From Beroe ovata (Eukaryota > Ctenophora > Nuda > Beroida > Beroidae): a stretch of DNA of 64,000 nt. The position numbers and the translations under genes are program-made. The stretch spans positions 152,873-216,872 of the forward strand of contig CAMPET010000087.1 in the NCBI GenBank assembly GCA_946803715.1. The letters are read 5' to 3'. Below the pieces are notes generated by a model. That model ran no database searches, was not told the origin of the DNA, and saw only the letters and a list, made by a program, of their open reading frames with translations. This document shows positions 13,501-24,732 of this stretch, piece by piece. Position 1 is the first letter of the stretch. Each line of letters opens with the position of its first letter.

Positions 13501-14185
13501 AGGTAAAGCTACGAAATATATATACGCGCTGGATTAGATCTGAACTGCTGATTCGTTGATTAATCTCATAGTATCATAATCATATTCTTGTATACTTTAA
13601 CGTACTAAGGTATCAGTACAATTCTGGTTTCACGCGTTATTTCAGCTATGGACTGTGGATTGCAGCACTAGAACATTCTCTAGTCATTCACCAGCGATTG
13701 GGGAAATGGGGCCTAATTTACTGGAAGTAACTCGATAATTAAATTACGATTTCCACGTCACAGACATTCATGGTAAGTTTCTCAGGTGGCTTTATGTAAA
13801 TGCCAGTTTATCTTCTCGTCGTTGTACACCAAACATTCCTGCACTTTTTCATTCTTTTCTATGCACTCAAAAGATCTTGTGATCCCTAACAATCTATCAA
13901 AGTTTTTGTAGCATATTTAGATCCTCACAGAACCCCTCAGAGATTGATATGATCTATGTACATCTTCACGTTACTATGACAACACAAATGAATCCTTCTA
14001 ATCAATCCACAGACCATCCACACGATATATACACACTACCAGTTTTTGTTATTAATTTGTCCACCTTCTGCACTCGACTCTCTTTCACGGATCTTGTGAA
14101 CTTGATAATTGTAGATACTATTCCTAAACCATCAAGTTGCACATTATACATTGTGTTATCACATTTTTTTCAGTTTCCCTAGAAG

Positions 14186-15713
14186 ATGGTATCAACAGTT
14201 ACGACAGTTTTCGTTTCTTTATTCCTGTTTTCTATCACAATAGCTGAAGCATTTTTCACGGGGCTGTCGTTGTTTGTTTTGCATAATTTAGTCCAGGAAA
14301 CTTCAGCAGGCAACGGTGCTAAATTCAGGTAATTTGTTGGAAGTGCAGCATCGAGGTCTTTCTCTTTGACAATGTACACAATTAACATGTTGACATGCCC
14401 CACAGAAACTGGTTCCATATTGTGATAAAGGACACATTGCTGGTTCTCTTTTGTAACTTGATAAACCTAGAAGTTGCTTTGTCATCAGACCACTGGAATC
14501 TCTCTTACCCAATCTGCTGGATTACAGGGTTTGCACATGCATCACTGGTTCTTATTGGTATAGCTCAAATTTGCTCCCTATTTGTTTATCAGGTGATGAC
14601 ATTTCCTTGGTTATATTTTGAATTCTTGCAACCATTCATTGGTATTTTGAAACTTCAATTCCAGTATAAACATGTGATACTTCCATTCCAGTACATTGTA
14701 ACTATTGTGACACCATTTGAACATCCTGACTCGTGGTGTAATAAAGTAATATGGAGCATATCTTGGATTTTTCCACCAGTTCTTGTTGCATTGATCACCC
14801 TAACAACAGCATCGAGCATTGAGTTTACACCAAGTAGACTAACCTGCACTTTAAACAGGTAGGAACAAGTTTCAATCAATTTGACAGATGTGTTATTGAA
14901 AGTTGTTTCATATTCTTTTACTTATTTAGAGCTGGGAACACAAATCACGACACAGCATTATTGGTCCTAGTTGCTACTTCATTTGGATTTGCCTGTGTTC
15001 TCTGTGTGTCTCTCTTCATCAGGATCTATGGAGGTGAGATTCAGGAAAGGTGATTTTAAGCATGTCATTGTAAAGAGAATACGAGGACCGCATTTCTGTT
15101 ATCCCCACAGGCATTAAAGAAAATAATGTGACTGGTATTCAAGTGCAGCATTTAAGTTTATATGGGAATCAGCTTCCAGTGGTAAATAACGAAAATGCAA
15201 TCTTATCATTATTTTAATTATTGCAAAGTACCAAGCTAATGGGGCTACTTCAATTCAGGGAAGATGTAATGAAATTGAGACCTGCTCAAATGAATCCCAA
15301 GAACAGGATTATCAGATGATTTGCTCATTGGCACTTATGAACTTTTTACTGTTGGTACCTTATGTGATTTTGTTATTTGCACTGTCTGCAACCAGGTAAG
15401 ATCACTATCCAAAGCAACACTATCCAAGGTATCACTATCCAAGGCATCACTATCCAAAGCATCTCTTTCACAGTGAATTTTCAGGGGTAAAGTTCCAAAT
15501 GGGATATCGAAGTTCTGTGTTCTGACATTGAGACTAATACCACTTCTAAATTTCCTTCTTATGTTAAGAAACCTTGTATTCAGATGTAGAATATTAAAAA
15601 GCATAAATTCCATTGATTATGCATGCAGATTTTTTCATATTAGGAATTTTCTCTGGTCATCTAAAATAACCCCCACATCTGTCATAAGAGTTAGTCCAGA
15701 TAATGATGACTGA
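14186..15713 (+). CDS. Class-A-like seven-transmembrane receptor, 6 exons, 378 aa
   Basis: Exons are 14186-14328, 14406-14858, 14930-15033, 15111-15181, 15259-15395 and 15485-15713. Every junction is GT-AG and keeps frame. An in-frame TAG sits six bases before the ATG. Seven hydrophobic helices can be assigned: TM1 near residues 2-32; TM2 and TM3 in exon 2, TM3 with a Cys (YPICW); TM4 with a Trp (SISWIFPPVLVALI); an extracellular loop Cys (RLTCTLN); TM5 in exon 3; TM6 in exon 5 with LLLVPYVILLF; TM7 with LIPLLNFLLM in the NPxxY place. A DRY motif is absent. It would be a plasma-membrane receptor; ligand and orthology are unknown. AATAAA near 16159 may end the transcript. The exon 5-6 intron holds a ~15-bp minisatellite. 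Confidence 0.8.
15398..15470. repeat. 15-bp minisatellite in receptor intron 5
   Basis: Four imperfect units of ATCACTATCCAAAGC fill most of this 89-bp intron just before the acceptor of the last exon. Confidence 0.85.
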
Positions 15714-16982
15714 TATCAGATGTTCAGTATAAGGGATTCACAAAGGACACCCATAAAACTCAACACAGCATACAAATATTCTGGGTGGCCATAATTTGAA
15801 ACTGTGTTGGAATGAATGATGTAGAATTGAAAGATATAGAAATGAAAGATATAGAAATGAAAGATATTTCTTAGACTGTGAAATAATTGAACGATATCTT
15901 GCCATGAAATTTGCATACATTTTCATCTAATCTCAGAAGCGAGGGCCACACTTTGTGGAGATCCTGAAGAAGAGACTATAATGTCTTGAAACTGTCAGTA
16001 GATTTGTGGTGAAAAGTGTGTGGGTTTGATTCAATTGACTTTGTATCACTGTCTACAATGTTCAATCATCTGAAGCATTTTTGTAGACATTATTCTACTC
16101 TTTGATTTGAAAGATAACTCTTTATTACTATAAAATCAAACCATGTCGTGGCAAATAAATAAATATTTTGATACATATCAACACTGGTTTCAATATATTT
16201 CCGATGATACATTGGTATTTTACAAAAAAATTTAACGCGCGGCATGCGACTCGATCGGGGCAGTGCGCGCCGCGCAATATGGCGAAACTTTATGTATCTG
16301 GTGCTGAATACAAATGCGTTTGTTGATTTTTAGGTTATTTAATATTCATTTGTGGAAATGAGATAATACCATTTGAAATAATAAACGCGCCTTGCGTCAT
16401 GATCCAATATCTAAAAAGCCGCGCGCGCGGAGCGCGCAGCACTCACGGAGTATTATATTATTAGGTTATGCAGCGCGGAGCAGAGGCAGCCAAACAGTGC
16501 AGAAAACAAATATAACGAGAGACACTAAAAACCCCGCGCGGCGCGAGTGCCTGTCGGTCATGTGTATCCCTTATGTTGTTTCATGTTGATATATGTAACA
16601 GTGATTATTATTTATTCTATTCATGTATTCTATTTTATTCTTTTTTGTCTTTCTATTAGTGTATGCTTTAGATGATGTATACTTATACTTTTGTTAATAA
16701 CATCTTATGAGTAAGTCTTTTACACAGCTTAAAACTTATCATCTGTCGATATGTCATACTGTCTGTATGCAATGAAGTTCAAATTATTGACTGATAAATC
16801 ATATTTCACATCATACTAGCTTCTGGGTAGTACATTAAATAAAAACATATGCTATGAAATCAGGCTTTCGAAATGTCTTTTCTATTTTGTTCAGTTACTG
16901 GTCATTGCTTTGTTGAAAGGGTGTTGTTATCATGCTCGAAAACACTCATTTCTAGTTATACTAGGGTGTGCCTAAAGATCCA
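15714..16982. other. Receptor 3' region and GC-rich patch
   Basis: AATGAAAGATATAG repeats occur at about 15821-15865 and poly(A) signals at about 16157-16163. A CpG-rich, GCGC-rich patch at about 16230-16555 (CGCGCGCGGAGCGCGCAG) contrasts with its AT-rich surroundings and resembles the GC-rich repeats at 31.5 and 59.3-59.9 kb. No gene is evident. Confidence 0.55.
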
Positions 16983-19900
16983 ATGATGTATGATGAAGAA
17001 TTTGAAGAAGTAGAGTATGAAGATGAGCATGATTTGGTAAGATTGCATTAACAAGTTTTATTAGTTGTGTATATTCCAGTATTGTTGATAAAAGGCCAAA
17101 AGTTTTTGTTTCAATGACAGGCTCAATTTGAAAAGTCACTAATTAGCTGTACTTACTCAGCTTTATTCTAACCTACCTTAATTCGCTCTTGGCAGGTGTT
17201 TGAAGCTAAGAGAAAGAATATCCCTCGAACACTGACACCTTATGGCAATGAGAGGACAATGAACATGAACTCACTGGTTCTGACAAATATTCAAAACAGC
17301 AATTACTTCAAGTACCAGCTATATGATCTGAACACTTATCATCAAGTCATTGAGGAAATCACAAGGAAGGTTTGTTGTTGTCTGATACCCCATGTAATTA
17401 CTACTAAATATGTGTTTCAAGTTTCAACAAGCTGTGATCAAATCTCTGTGTGCATGAGCTAGTTCTTATTTTTTAGATCAAGCAATATCCAATGAATCAA
17501 TGCTTGATAATGGATTATGATTCAAAACCGCCATTATCAGTACTGGTGAGGACCTATGAGAAATCAAACATGATTCTTTGATGAAATTTCCAAAGAGGTT
17601 TCTGATAGAGCTTTCTTTAAAATAAACAAGAAATAAATGAAACTTGAAACATCCAATAATCTTGGTTTAAATTTTAATGAAGCCTGCTGTTTATACTTGA
17701 CAAATCCAATAATGTTTTAAAGACCCTGTTTTCTGCTGACGTCATTGGCAACAACTATGAGCAATATAAGAAGCAGACAATCCAACAGACAGCCAATTCA
17801 CTTTTCTTGGTTCTAGCTTTGGATTCATCATGGGACTTCTTATGACAAGCTCCTTGCTAGCCTCATTCTACCTCATTGCCCACTCAATCCCCACTCCTGA
17901 CACAACTGTGGCCCCCACTTCTGAGTGGCCCTGGCACAACTCCTGGTTTGAGCAGAAACATGTGAAACTTGGACGACCTGATGGTGACAATGCTCGTCAA
18001 GTGCTTGCTCTGAGTGAAGATGGCACATCCTATGAAGCTGTGTGTGATGACCTATGGACTGAAAAGTCTGCTCTTGCTCTCTGCAAGATTGAGGGTTACC
18101 AGTACGGGAGACGAACATCTGTGAAGACTGACCTGCCCTATGTCTACTCGAGTATTGAATGCTATGAGGATTACGATTATGTTGATCTGTCAATCTACCA
18201 AAAACCCCTTTTCGTCATTGCTAATGCTCACTGTGCAGCTAAACCATACTCCCAACGCACCATGCCGTGTTCTGCAAGCCAGGCAGCTGCAGTCTACTGC
18301 TACGATGACCCTTGGTTCAATGTTTTCCATAACGTTCAGTTGACTACCGGGACGACCGATTTCTCCCTCAGATTTATGATAAACTTTGTGAAGCTGGGCA
18401 AGTCGTACAACGCCCTGTCGGCTGATCCACTCTACAGCTACCCTGCCCTCTCCCGATACCAAGCCTCAGCATGTGGAAGGAAAGTGGAGCTCGCGCTGGA
18501 GGAAGCAGTCCAGGAAAGCTCTTTCCTGCTAAGTGGGCACTTCGATCCGGATTGTGATGAATGTTTGAGTATGTTGTTGGATGGCGAGGAACTGTTTGAA
18601 AATATCTGTCCCGATGACAACTAAAGTTCAGCTGCTTGTCTTAATGAATGTATAAGTTTTTGAAAATCAAAGTATCCTGCAAAATGACTTTTTGAAATTT
18701 CAAATAAGTGCGTATAACTTGTCATTTTAATCAACTGTATAGGCTCCCAAATTCAACTCCAAATTTCTCGAGAAATGTTTAGAACTGAACAATGTGTGAA
18801 TTTGAATGAGTCTCTGTATCAGTTGTGTTTCCAGGTGAAACACCTGGAGCCTTGGGAGAAGGGAAGCAGGAAGACAGCCGGACAAACCGGCATGTGCGGA
18901 GGGGTAAGTTTGGGGGGGATAAAACCCCACAATTAGAATGATCTTGGTACTGAGACATTTTGGCCCACGAGACAGCCCACAGGATGGCATAGAATAATGA
19001 TATGCTTTCTTTGGTTGTTTACTTTGGTTATTTTTATCGGTATTTGTTCTAACTGAGTAAGTCAACTTACTCTTGTATCTTGTTCCTATGGACGAAGTGT
19101 AACAAAATATTTCTCCTGTAGGTGCGCGGCGTTGGCGCGGGTGGCGTAGTCTCCAGCGCCTACTGCATCCTGTACAAGCTCTTCACCCTGAAGCTGACCC
19201 GCAACCAAGTTCACAGCATGCTCAACCACAACTTCGGATTCGTTCGCGGTTTGGGATTCCTCTACCTTAGGTGAGGGGCGAATATTGTTTACTATTCGTA
19301 ACTTAATATAGGGTTGCCATGATGATGTTTTCATACCAAGATGAGAGATGTCACTTAAAGTATATTTCGTCGCGTCCCTCGACAGAAACCTAGTATATAT
19401 ATTAACAAGAAACCGGTTTGTCTGACCCAACACGTGTGTCGCTAGGTACACCCAACATCCCAGTACGTTCTGGGACTGGTTTGACCCATATTTACTGGAC
19501 GAAGAGGTGGGTTGGAGTGGTGAGTAACACCTCAGATACGCGTGACATTATCACATGTTACGCGTGACATAATCACATGTTACGTGATATCATCACGATA
19601 CGTCTTAGCAGTGATGTTTCCTTGACAACAATAGCGTCACCTGATCAGAATTTGTACATTAGTACTTAGCTATGTTGTTTTCTAGTACAATCTAATCTAT
19701 GAAAGTCTGGAGTTCCAATGCAAAGCAGATATATATATATATGATCATGTAATTTGTAGAACCTATGATAGAGCAGTTTAGCCACTGGAACGTTACAAAA
19801 AATGCCCTGAATTGAGCTAAAACCTGGCACTTGTCCCAGGAAATAGATCCAAGAGCTGGCGGAGGTAGGCCCATCACAATCGGGGAAATGTGTCAGCAAC

Positions 19901-21616
19901 TCCTCACCCGACTTGACTGGTATACCACCCTCTTCCCTAGGTAGGTGCGATATATCGTCATTATCGGATAAACCACACCGACAGACACATATGGGAAGAT
20001 GTGGGAAGCGGATTTGGATAATTATTCCTTATTTGGTTATGATAGTGGTTTTCATGGTAACACACGGTAAGCATTGGCATAATCATGACCTTTCCCTCTC
20101 AGAATACCGATAGTTATTGCCAAGGAGATAGAGAAGAAGATGGAAGACTGGAAAGCTGCTCAACAAGCACTAAAAGATGAGGCAAGGAAAGGTAGTTCCC
20201 GACTTTTTCTTCTTTTGAGTGCGAATTGGGCGAATTCCGTCCCGTATCTTAAGACCGTGTCGCGTGGCAGTAACACGAGTTCGATTCAGATACTCGGACT
20301 GACGATCGACGGGAGGACCGGCGAGAGGGATCGTATAACAGACGAGACGACTCACGACGAGACGACTCACGACGAGACGAGATAAGACGGGATGAAGGGA
20401 GAAGTCGTGAGAGCTCGTATCGGAGAGACGATTCCCGGAGAGATGAAGGTCGGGGTAGAGACGGATCTTACAGACGAGACGAATCGAGAAGGGACGAACC
20501 AAGACGGGACGAATCGAGGAGGGACGAACCAAAACGCGAGGATAATCGTCGAGATGGTATGAGGTCTCGTGAGGGTTCCCACTGCAGACGAGAAGCAGAT
20601 GAAGTGAGAGGTAATGAGGTGAAGGAATCTGCAGCTGAAGACAAGAATAAAGAGTGAGTTTCCCCACGACCAAATTTCCACGACGAAACTCGATCATTGT
20701 GTTCAATAAAAATTTATTGAAATGCTACTTCTAGCTGTACTGAATACCTGAATGCTGATGCTCTGATATTCACAGAGAAGAAGTGGATACCGGTCCGAAA
20801 CGAATCATCAAACGGTACGTAGTCGAGAAGAAATCGAAGAAAAAGAAGAAGGACAAGAAAGATGACAAGTCGGAGGAGAAACTCGAGAATAAAACAAAAA
20901 ATTCGAAAGCAAAGGACGAGGAGAATCACAGCTCTCCTCGCCGTAAATCGAGTGAGCATACAGATGATTTTAAAAGGAAGAAGTCTTCAAAAAAGAAGGA
21001 TAAAAGAAATGATGATAAAAAAGAAGGATCGCATGAACACTCTCGGCATCGATCAGATCATGAGAAGAGAAGACGAAGTAGATCTGGTAGTAAAGAACGG
21101 AGAAAGGAGTCAAGAGATAAGTCAAAGAGGGATGAAAAACGGTCAAGTCAGGATAGGAAAAAGTCTCCGTCAAATCGAAGAAGAGAAAAGTCGAATGAAA
21201 GAAGTCGATCCAAAGAAATGGAAAGAGTTGAGTCAAAGAGCTCCAAATTGAAAGAAAGTCGTAGTGAGAAATACTCCTCAGATAGGAAGAAGAGATCCGC
21301 CTCGAGTTCACCCTTCAAAAGGAAACGAAAACGAAGTAACGAGATGTCGGATGATAAGCGTGATATCCAAGAGAATCAGGAGGACTCTCAAATTTCAGAG
21401 GATGATCGTGAAGGAACTGTCGGTAAAAGTATAGATCAAGAAATATCACAAAACCTCCGTGAGACACAGATAAACTCCGAATCAGCTGAGATCATCTGTT
21501 CAGAGGGAGAGGACGGTTCTGCAGCAGATATGGACAGTAGAAATGCAAGGAGTAATCCTGATAGCCAGCAAATAGCCGGAGACCATTCACCAGGCAATCA
21601 CTCCGAGTCTGTATGA
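16983..21616 (+). CDS. PRPF38B: Pre-mRNA-splicing factor 38B, 9 exons, about 635 aa
   Basis: Exons are 16983-17036, 17196-17369, 18835-18903, 19122-19270, 19446-19519, 19847-19940, 20103-20191, 20290-20653 and 20776-21616, phase-consistent throughout (1908 nt). The PRP38 domain is unmistakable: YGNERTMNMNSLVLTNI, LEPWEKGSRKTAGQTGMCGG, VRGVGAGGVVSSAYC, YKLFTLKLTRNQV and WDWFDPYLLDEE closely follow animal PRPF38B. The C-terminus is a long Arg/Asp/Ser then Lys/Glu/Ser-rich RS-like tail (from about residue 240 to the end) with RRDES/RRDEP repeats in exon 8. The family acts in the nucleus in spliceosome activation. The start codon is assigned to an acidic N-terminus (MMYDEEFEEVEYEDEHDL); an acceptor-like CTAG lies 19 bases upstream. 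AATAAA is at 21686. Intron 2 hosts another gene. Confidence 0.92.
17477..17545 (+). other. Exon-like 69-nt segment in PRPF38B intron 2
   Basis: A strong acceptor (TTATTTTTTAG) and donor (CTG|GTGAGG) frame 23 open codons in phase 0, the same phase and the same 69-nt length as the constitutive exon 18835-18903. Read through the donor, the frame continues 11 codons to TGA and is followed by AATAAA signals near 17620-17635. It could be a cassette exon, an alternative terminal exon giving a truncated PRPF38B, or chance. The encoded residues (IKQYPMNQCLIMDYDSKPPL...) do not resemble the normal exon. Confidence 0.4.
17737..17770 (+). promoter_or_regulatory. CRE and TATA box of the nested SRCR gene
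   Basis: A perfect TGACGTCA palindrome at 17737-17744 is followed by ATATAAG at about 17764-17770. This lies about 60 bases upstream of the nested gene's ATG, so the expected start site leaves a short 5' leader. It gives the nested gene its own promoter inside the host intron. Confidence 0.6.
17830..18624 (+). CDS. Secreted SRCR-like protein nested in PRPF38B intron 2, 264 aa, intronless
   Basis: A single 265-codon frame begins with a hydrophobic signal peptide (about residues 1-19: MGLLMTSSLLASFYLIAHS). It continues with an SRCR-like segment (about residues 45-100) whose VCDDLWTEKSALALCKIEGY matches the family core in which VCDD-W and a Cys-x(3-4)-GY precede paired cysteines. The rest is cysteine-rich without a recognised domain, ending in acidic residues. 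SRCR domains mediate extracellular protein or glycan binding, so a secreted recognition, mucus or matrix role is plausible but inferred. It lies on the host strand between PRPF38B exons 2 and 3. Codon use is richer in C at third positions than the host's early exons, suggesting high expression or retroposed origin. It has its own TATA box. No clear AATAAA follows. Confidence 0.85.
   Translation: MGLLMTSSLLASFYLIAHSIPTPDTTVAPTSEWPWHNSWFEQKHVKLGRPDGDNARQVLALSEDGTSYEAVCDDLWTEKSALALCKIEGYQYGRRTSVKTDLPYVYSSIECYEDYDYVDLSIYQKPLFVIANAHCAAKPYSQRTMPCSASQAAAVYCYDDPWFNVFHNVQLTTGTTDFSLRFMINFVKLGKSYNALSADPLYSYPALSRYQASACGRKVELALEEAVQESSFLLSGHFDPDCDECLSMLLDGEELFENICPDDN
19531..19600. repeat. 22-bp repeat in PRPF38B intron 5
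   Basis: TACGCGTGACATTATCACATGT occurs in about 2.5 units, with an ACGTGA-type variant at the end. It is similar in flavour to the CACGT minisatellites at 23.3 and 26.2 kb. Confidence 0.7.
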
Positions 21617-22084
21617 CATCTGATTGACGCCGTCTGGTTTTTAAGTGATAGTGTTTTTGTCGGTCAACCGTACTTGACTTGAATCAATAAATCAGCGTTG
21701 ATCACTTGCCTACTACATATTTTTAACTACCATTGAAATCACGCCCAGGGTTTCAGCAATTCTCTGATTTCTCCCAGAATTTGTATTTTCGCTGGCGGAT
21801 GAAAACGCTAGCGCTCTACTCACCATTGACCCTCGCTTGTCCATTGTCCATATCAGATATAACCAGATAACCGACAATCAATTACTGAATATCTCTATCC
21901 TCGATTTCCGCCTACAGTATTTTGATTTAATCGATTAATATGTTCATTATCTCATTGTCTCCTAGTGACATCTCATTGCTTATTGACATCCCTTACCTCA
22001 TCCATTGAATTATCACTTGTATCCTAAATCATTCAACTGAATTAATACTAATTCCTACAGCTGTGTTAGGAACAATGACTTGAA
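21617..22084. other. Short intergenic region
   Basis: It contains the PRPF38B poly(A) signal (AATAAA, 21686-21691) and AT-rich sequence. A pyrimidine-rich acceptor-like CTAATTCCTACAG ends near 22061, 24 bases before the next ATG. Confidence 0.6.
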
Positions 22085-23627
22085 ATGAACGAAGGAGAGT
22101 GCAGTAGCAATGCTCAGCCTTACTACGCCGCTAACTTTGATAGCTACAATGACAGGTCTGTAGACACCTTTGATATTACTACTCCTTCGTAAATATCATA
22201 GTCCTGCATAGTGCATACCGCGAGATAGTGCCCATAGTGCTAAGTACTCCTTTATAAAGTCACTAAGTCATGACATGTGGTAATAATACTCTGCTTTAGA
22301 ACTTCTATCCCACTACTTTCTCACTTTGTTGCGTTTGTTCGTAGGTTGTGTTTCAACAGCATGCAAGTAAGCGATACCGAAGGGGGTAACAACAGTGACA
22401 ACAACAGTGACCTCGTAACAGATGACGGGAGAAGTGTGGACCAGGTTTGCTAGATCACCCTGTATAATGGCATTCTCACTATTTCTGTGCGTGTTGCTAT
22501 GGGAACAAGAAGTGCAGTTGGTTGCACGAGCAAGAAGAATTAGCGTGTATACTCCGATAAGCGTTTTTCTCTTCCAAACCCGTGAGAAGCATTCAAAACC
22601 AATGCGCGGAAGTAAAGCCAATTAGACACAACGATACTGAATCCGAAGGAATTATTGAACTAGTTCGTCAATTATCGGGAAATTTTGGAATTTCCTAATT
22701 CAGGAAGCTCTCTTCTCTTGAGCACGCATATTTCTCCTGACCACGCCCATGTCTCCAGGTGTGTCGGTGTTGTGGTGCTGAGTTGCGGGGAGCTAATAGT
22801 TTGAACTCCCTACAAAACAGTGTTCTCTATGACTACTTCCCTGATAAGAACCTCCCATCGGGATGGAATGAGGTAAGAGACATTTTTCTCATATTAAGCT
22901 TTAATGCTCACTAAAATTTGCATTTTTCGGGTATATAAGGGGTTGTGACGGCCCTTAACTCGGTTGTCTGGGTTTCTTATGTTCCTTGAGCAATGGTAGA
23001 AGTTTCAGGTCAATCGGTTCATCAGTTTGGGAGTTATCCTCAAATGCTCACTCAAACTTACATGTTTTGGGCGGATAAGGGGTTATGGCGTCATTGATAT
23101 ATTTTCATACGACCCCCCAGAATAACATTGACTTGGTCGGTCCGGAGGATCTACCTCAGTATGGCAAGTTCTTCCAGAAGAAACTAGAAGAGAGGCTCCT
23201 ACAGGTTTGTTGTTATGGATGAACTAACTACGGTTGTTAGGAATTTAGAGATAAACCTTTGAATACCTGCATAAATCACGTCACGTCGTTACAACACGTA
23301 TACAACACGTATACAACACGAATACATCACGTTATATCACGTTACATCACGTTATATCACGTTACATCACGTTATATCACGTATACATCGCGTTATATCA
23401 CGTATACATCGCGTTATATCACGTTACAACACGTTAACTTCACGTTACAATGCACGCAGGTTAGCTCTCACATTAACGTGGAAAAGAGTAGGAAAGAACA
23501 AAACGAGAAGAGGCTGGAAAACGCACTGAAAGAGAACGAAGCGCTTCGCGAACATTTGAGAAAACTTCAAACGCGAATGCACACGTTTCAGGACAACATG
23601 CGAGTTGGGAACGGAACTTCGGTTTGA
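22085..23627 (+). CDS. Coiled-coil protein, 5 exons, 178 aa (haplotype copy 1)
   Basis: Exons are 22085-22155, 22345-22444, 22759-22872, 23121-23204 and 23460-23627, in phase throughout (537 nt). The N-terminus is acidic and Asn/Asp/Ser-rich. Exon 3 has a VCRCCGAEL cysteine cluster and a conserved-looking LYDYFPDKNLPSGWNE. Exons 4-5 form a charged coiled coil with KRLENALKENEALREHLRKL. The ALKENE phrase recalls the geminin coiled coil, but the rest does not match and the resemblance is weak; the function is unknown. Intron 3 holds the dispersed 172-bp repeat, and intron 4 a TATATCACGTTACATCACG minisatellite (about 23275-23455). AATAAA lies at 24091. A second copy at 24733-26545 is probably the other allele. 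Confidence 0.8.
22905..23100 (-). repeat. 172-bp dispersed repeat in intron 3 (copy 1)
   Basis: Reverse-strand relatives of the repeat at 1-220 (GGTAGAAGTTTCAGGTCAAT; TTGGGAGTTATCCTCAAATG). One unit is shortened, so copies recur here at about 133 bp rather than 171. Confidence 0.8.
23275..23455. repeat. CACGT-rich minisatellite in intron 4 (copy 1)
   Basis: Units such as TATATCACGTTACATCACG and GTATACAACACGTATACA are repeated across most of the intron. The homologous array at about 26125-26370 is longer, with a different unit order. Confidence 0.85.
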
Positions 23628-24335
23628 CACGATAATTACGTGATGGTTTAACTCGTGATTGGATATATACACTAGAGGATGCCTGTCATTGTAAATATCA
23701 GGCGATGTTGTCTTCATTGTCGTAGGAGACGTTAACTGATGTCTAGCTGCAGTCTGCAAGTTGTGGAGAAATTTTGCTGATACATTATATTGCTTGATTT
23801 GCAATGTTTTAAAACAATCTGAAGAGTATCGGAGGAAATTAGTGTAGATTTCATGAGTGCTCCTCATTTTTTGTCATTTTTGCTCACGAAAGAACGAAAC
23901 ACCAAAACATCTAACTTTAAAGTTTGAGTAGCCCCTAGCAAGTATAAAAAGTAAACTAGGTATAGCAGGTAGCTGGCTCAAGTCCTTTCAAACAGTTAGC
24001 AAACCCTTAGTTCAATGTTATTATGATTTATGTATATATTGCCATTCGCTGAAACAACACATTTCTTTATCAATTTTGTGTATATAACCGAATAAACTTG
24101 ATAAATGAAACCAGCTTCTTATTACGTTTCCATGTGCTTTGACGGTGTCAACAGGTCGTGATGAATGGATGCCTTTCATGAGAAGGTTTGCCCAATTTCA
24201 AGATTTTGTACCAACAAAACCGTCGCATAATTGGAAGGCGCGAAAGCAAAATTTGACGTCCTTCATGGCGCACGACTGTATAAGTCGCGCGCGTTGTAGA
24301 AATCAGCATATTGAAATAAGTATTTTGTGGCGATT

Positions 24336-24515
24336 CTACTCCGTGTTTTCTTGCGGTCTCTCCACATTGACTGATCTTTCCATGTCAGTTATGAGCGATG
24401 GATCGATGACTGCTGACATGTTGTCATGACTGTTGACATAATCAATGACAGCACGCCGTGCCTCTTCGTAGCGGGCCTGAGTTGTTTCCTGCTTCACTCT
24501 TAGCTGATTTCGGTG
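24336..24515 (-). pseudogene. Isolated last exon of the bZIP gene (allelic or duplicated fragment)
   Basis: This matches the terminal exon of the bZIP gene at 27481-27660 nearly completely, including its acceptor and TAG stop. The first codon reads His instead of Leu, the expected fourth zipper position (…HRNQL versus LRNQL). The upstream bZIP exons are absent because the copy ends in a G-rich, transposon-like sequence and an N about 200 bases further on. The likeliest reading is one haplotype's end truncated by a contig break; a partial gene duplicate is the alternative. Confidence 0.7.
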
Positions 24516-24665
24516 CTGCAATAGGACAATGCAATTGGTGAGTTTATGCTGAGAAAAATGGTCTTGAAATCATCTATCCACTGTCAAATCTCGTGGTTTA
24601 TGTGTGCATTAGCATGGCGTCAGCTACATAACTGGTTTTCTCCTGCACAACGCGTGAGCCGTGAA

Positions 24666-24725
24666 CAGTGGTGCAAATCCAGGGGGGGATGGGGGGATAT
24701 ATCCCCCCCCCAATAATTTGGTGCC
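24666..24725. mobile_element. Possible hAT-type transposon end truncated at an N
   Basis: CAGTGGTGCAAATCCAGGGG followed by a G-run, ATATAT and a C-run resembles the CAGTGG...CCAGGGGG termini of some animal hAT elements. It is absent at the matching place in copy 2 (about 27800), so it may be a heterozygous insertion. Only about 60 bp are present before the N at 24726. Confidence 0.4.
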
Positions 24726-24732
24726 NCTTGAA

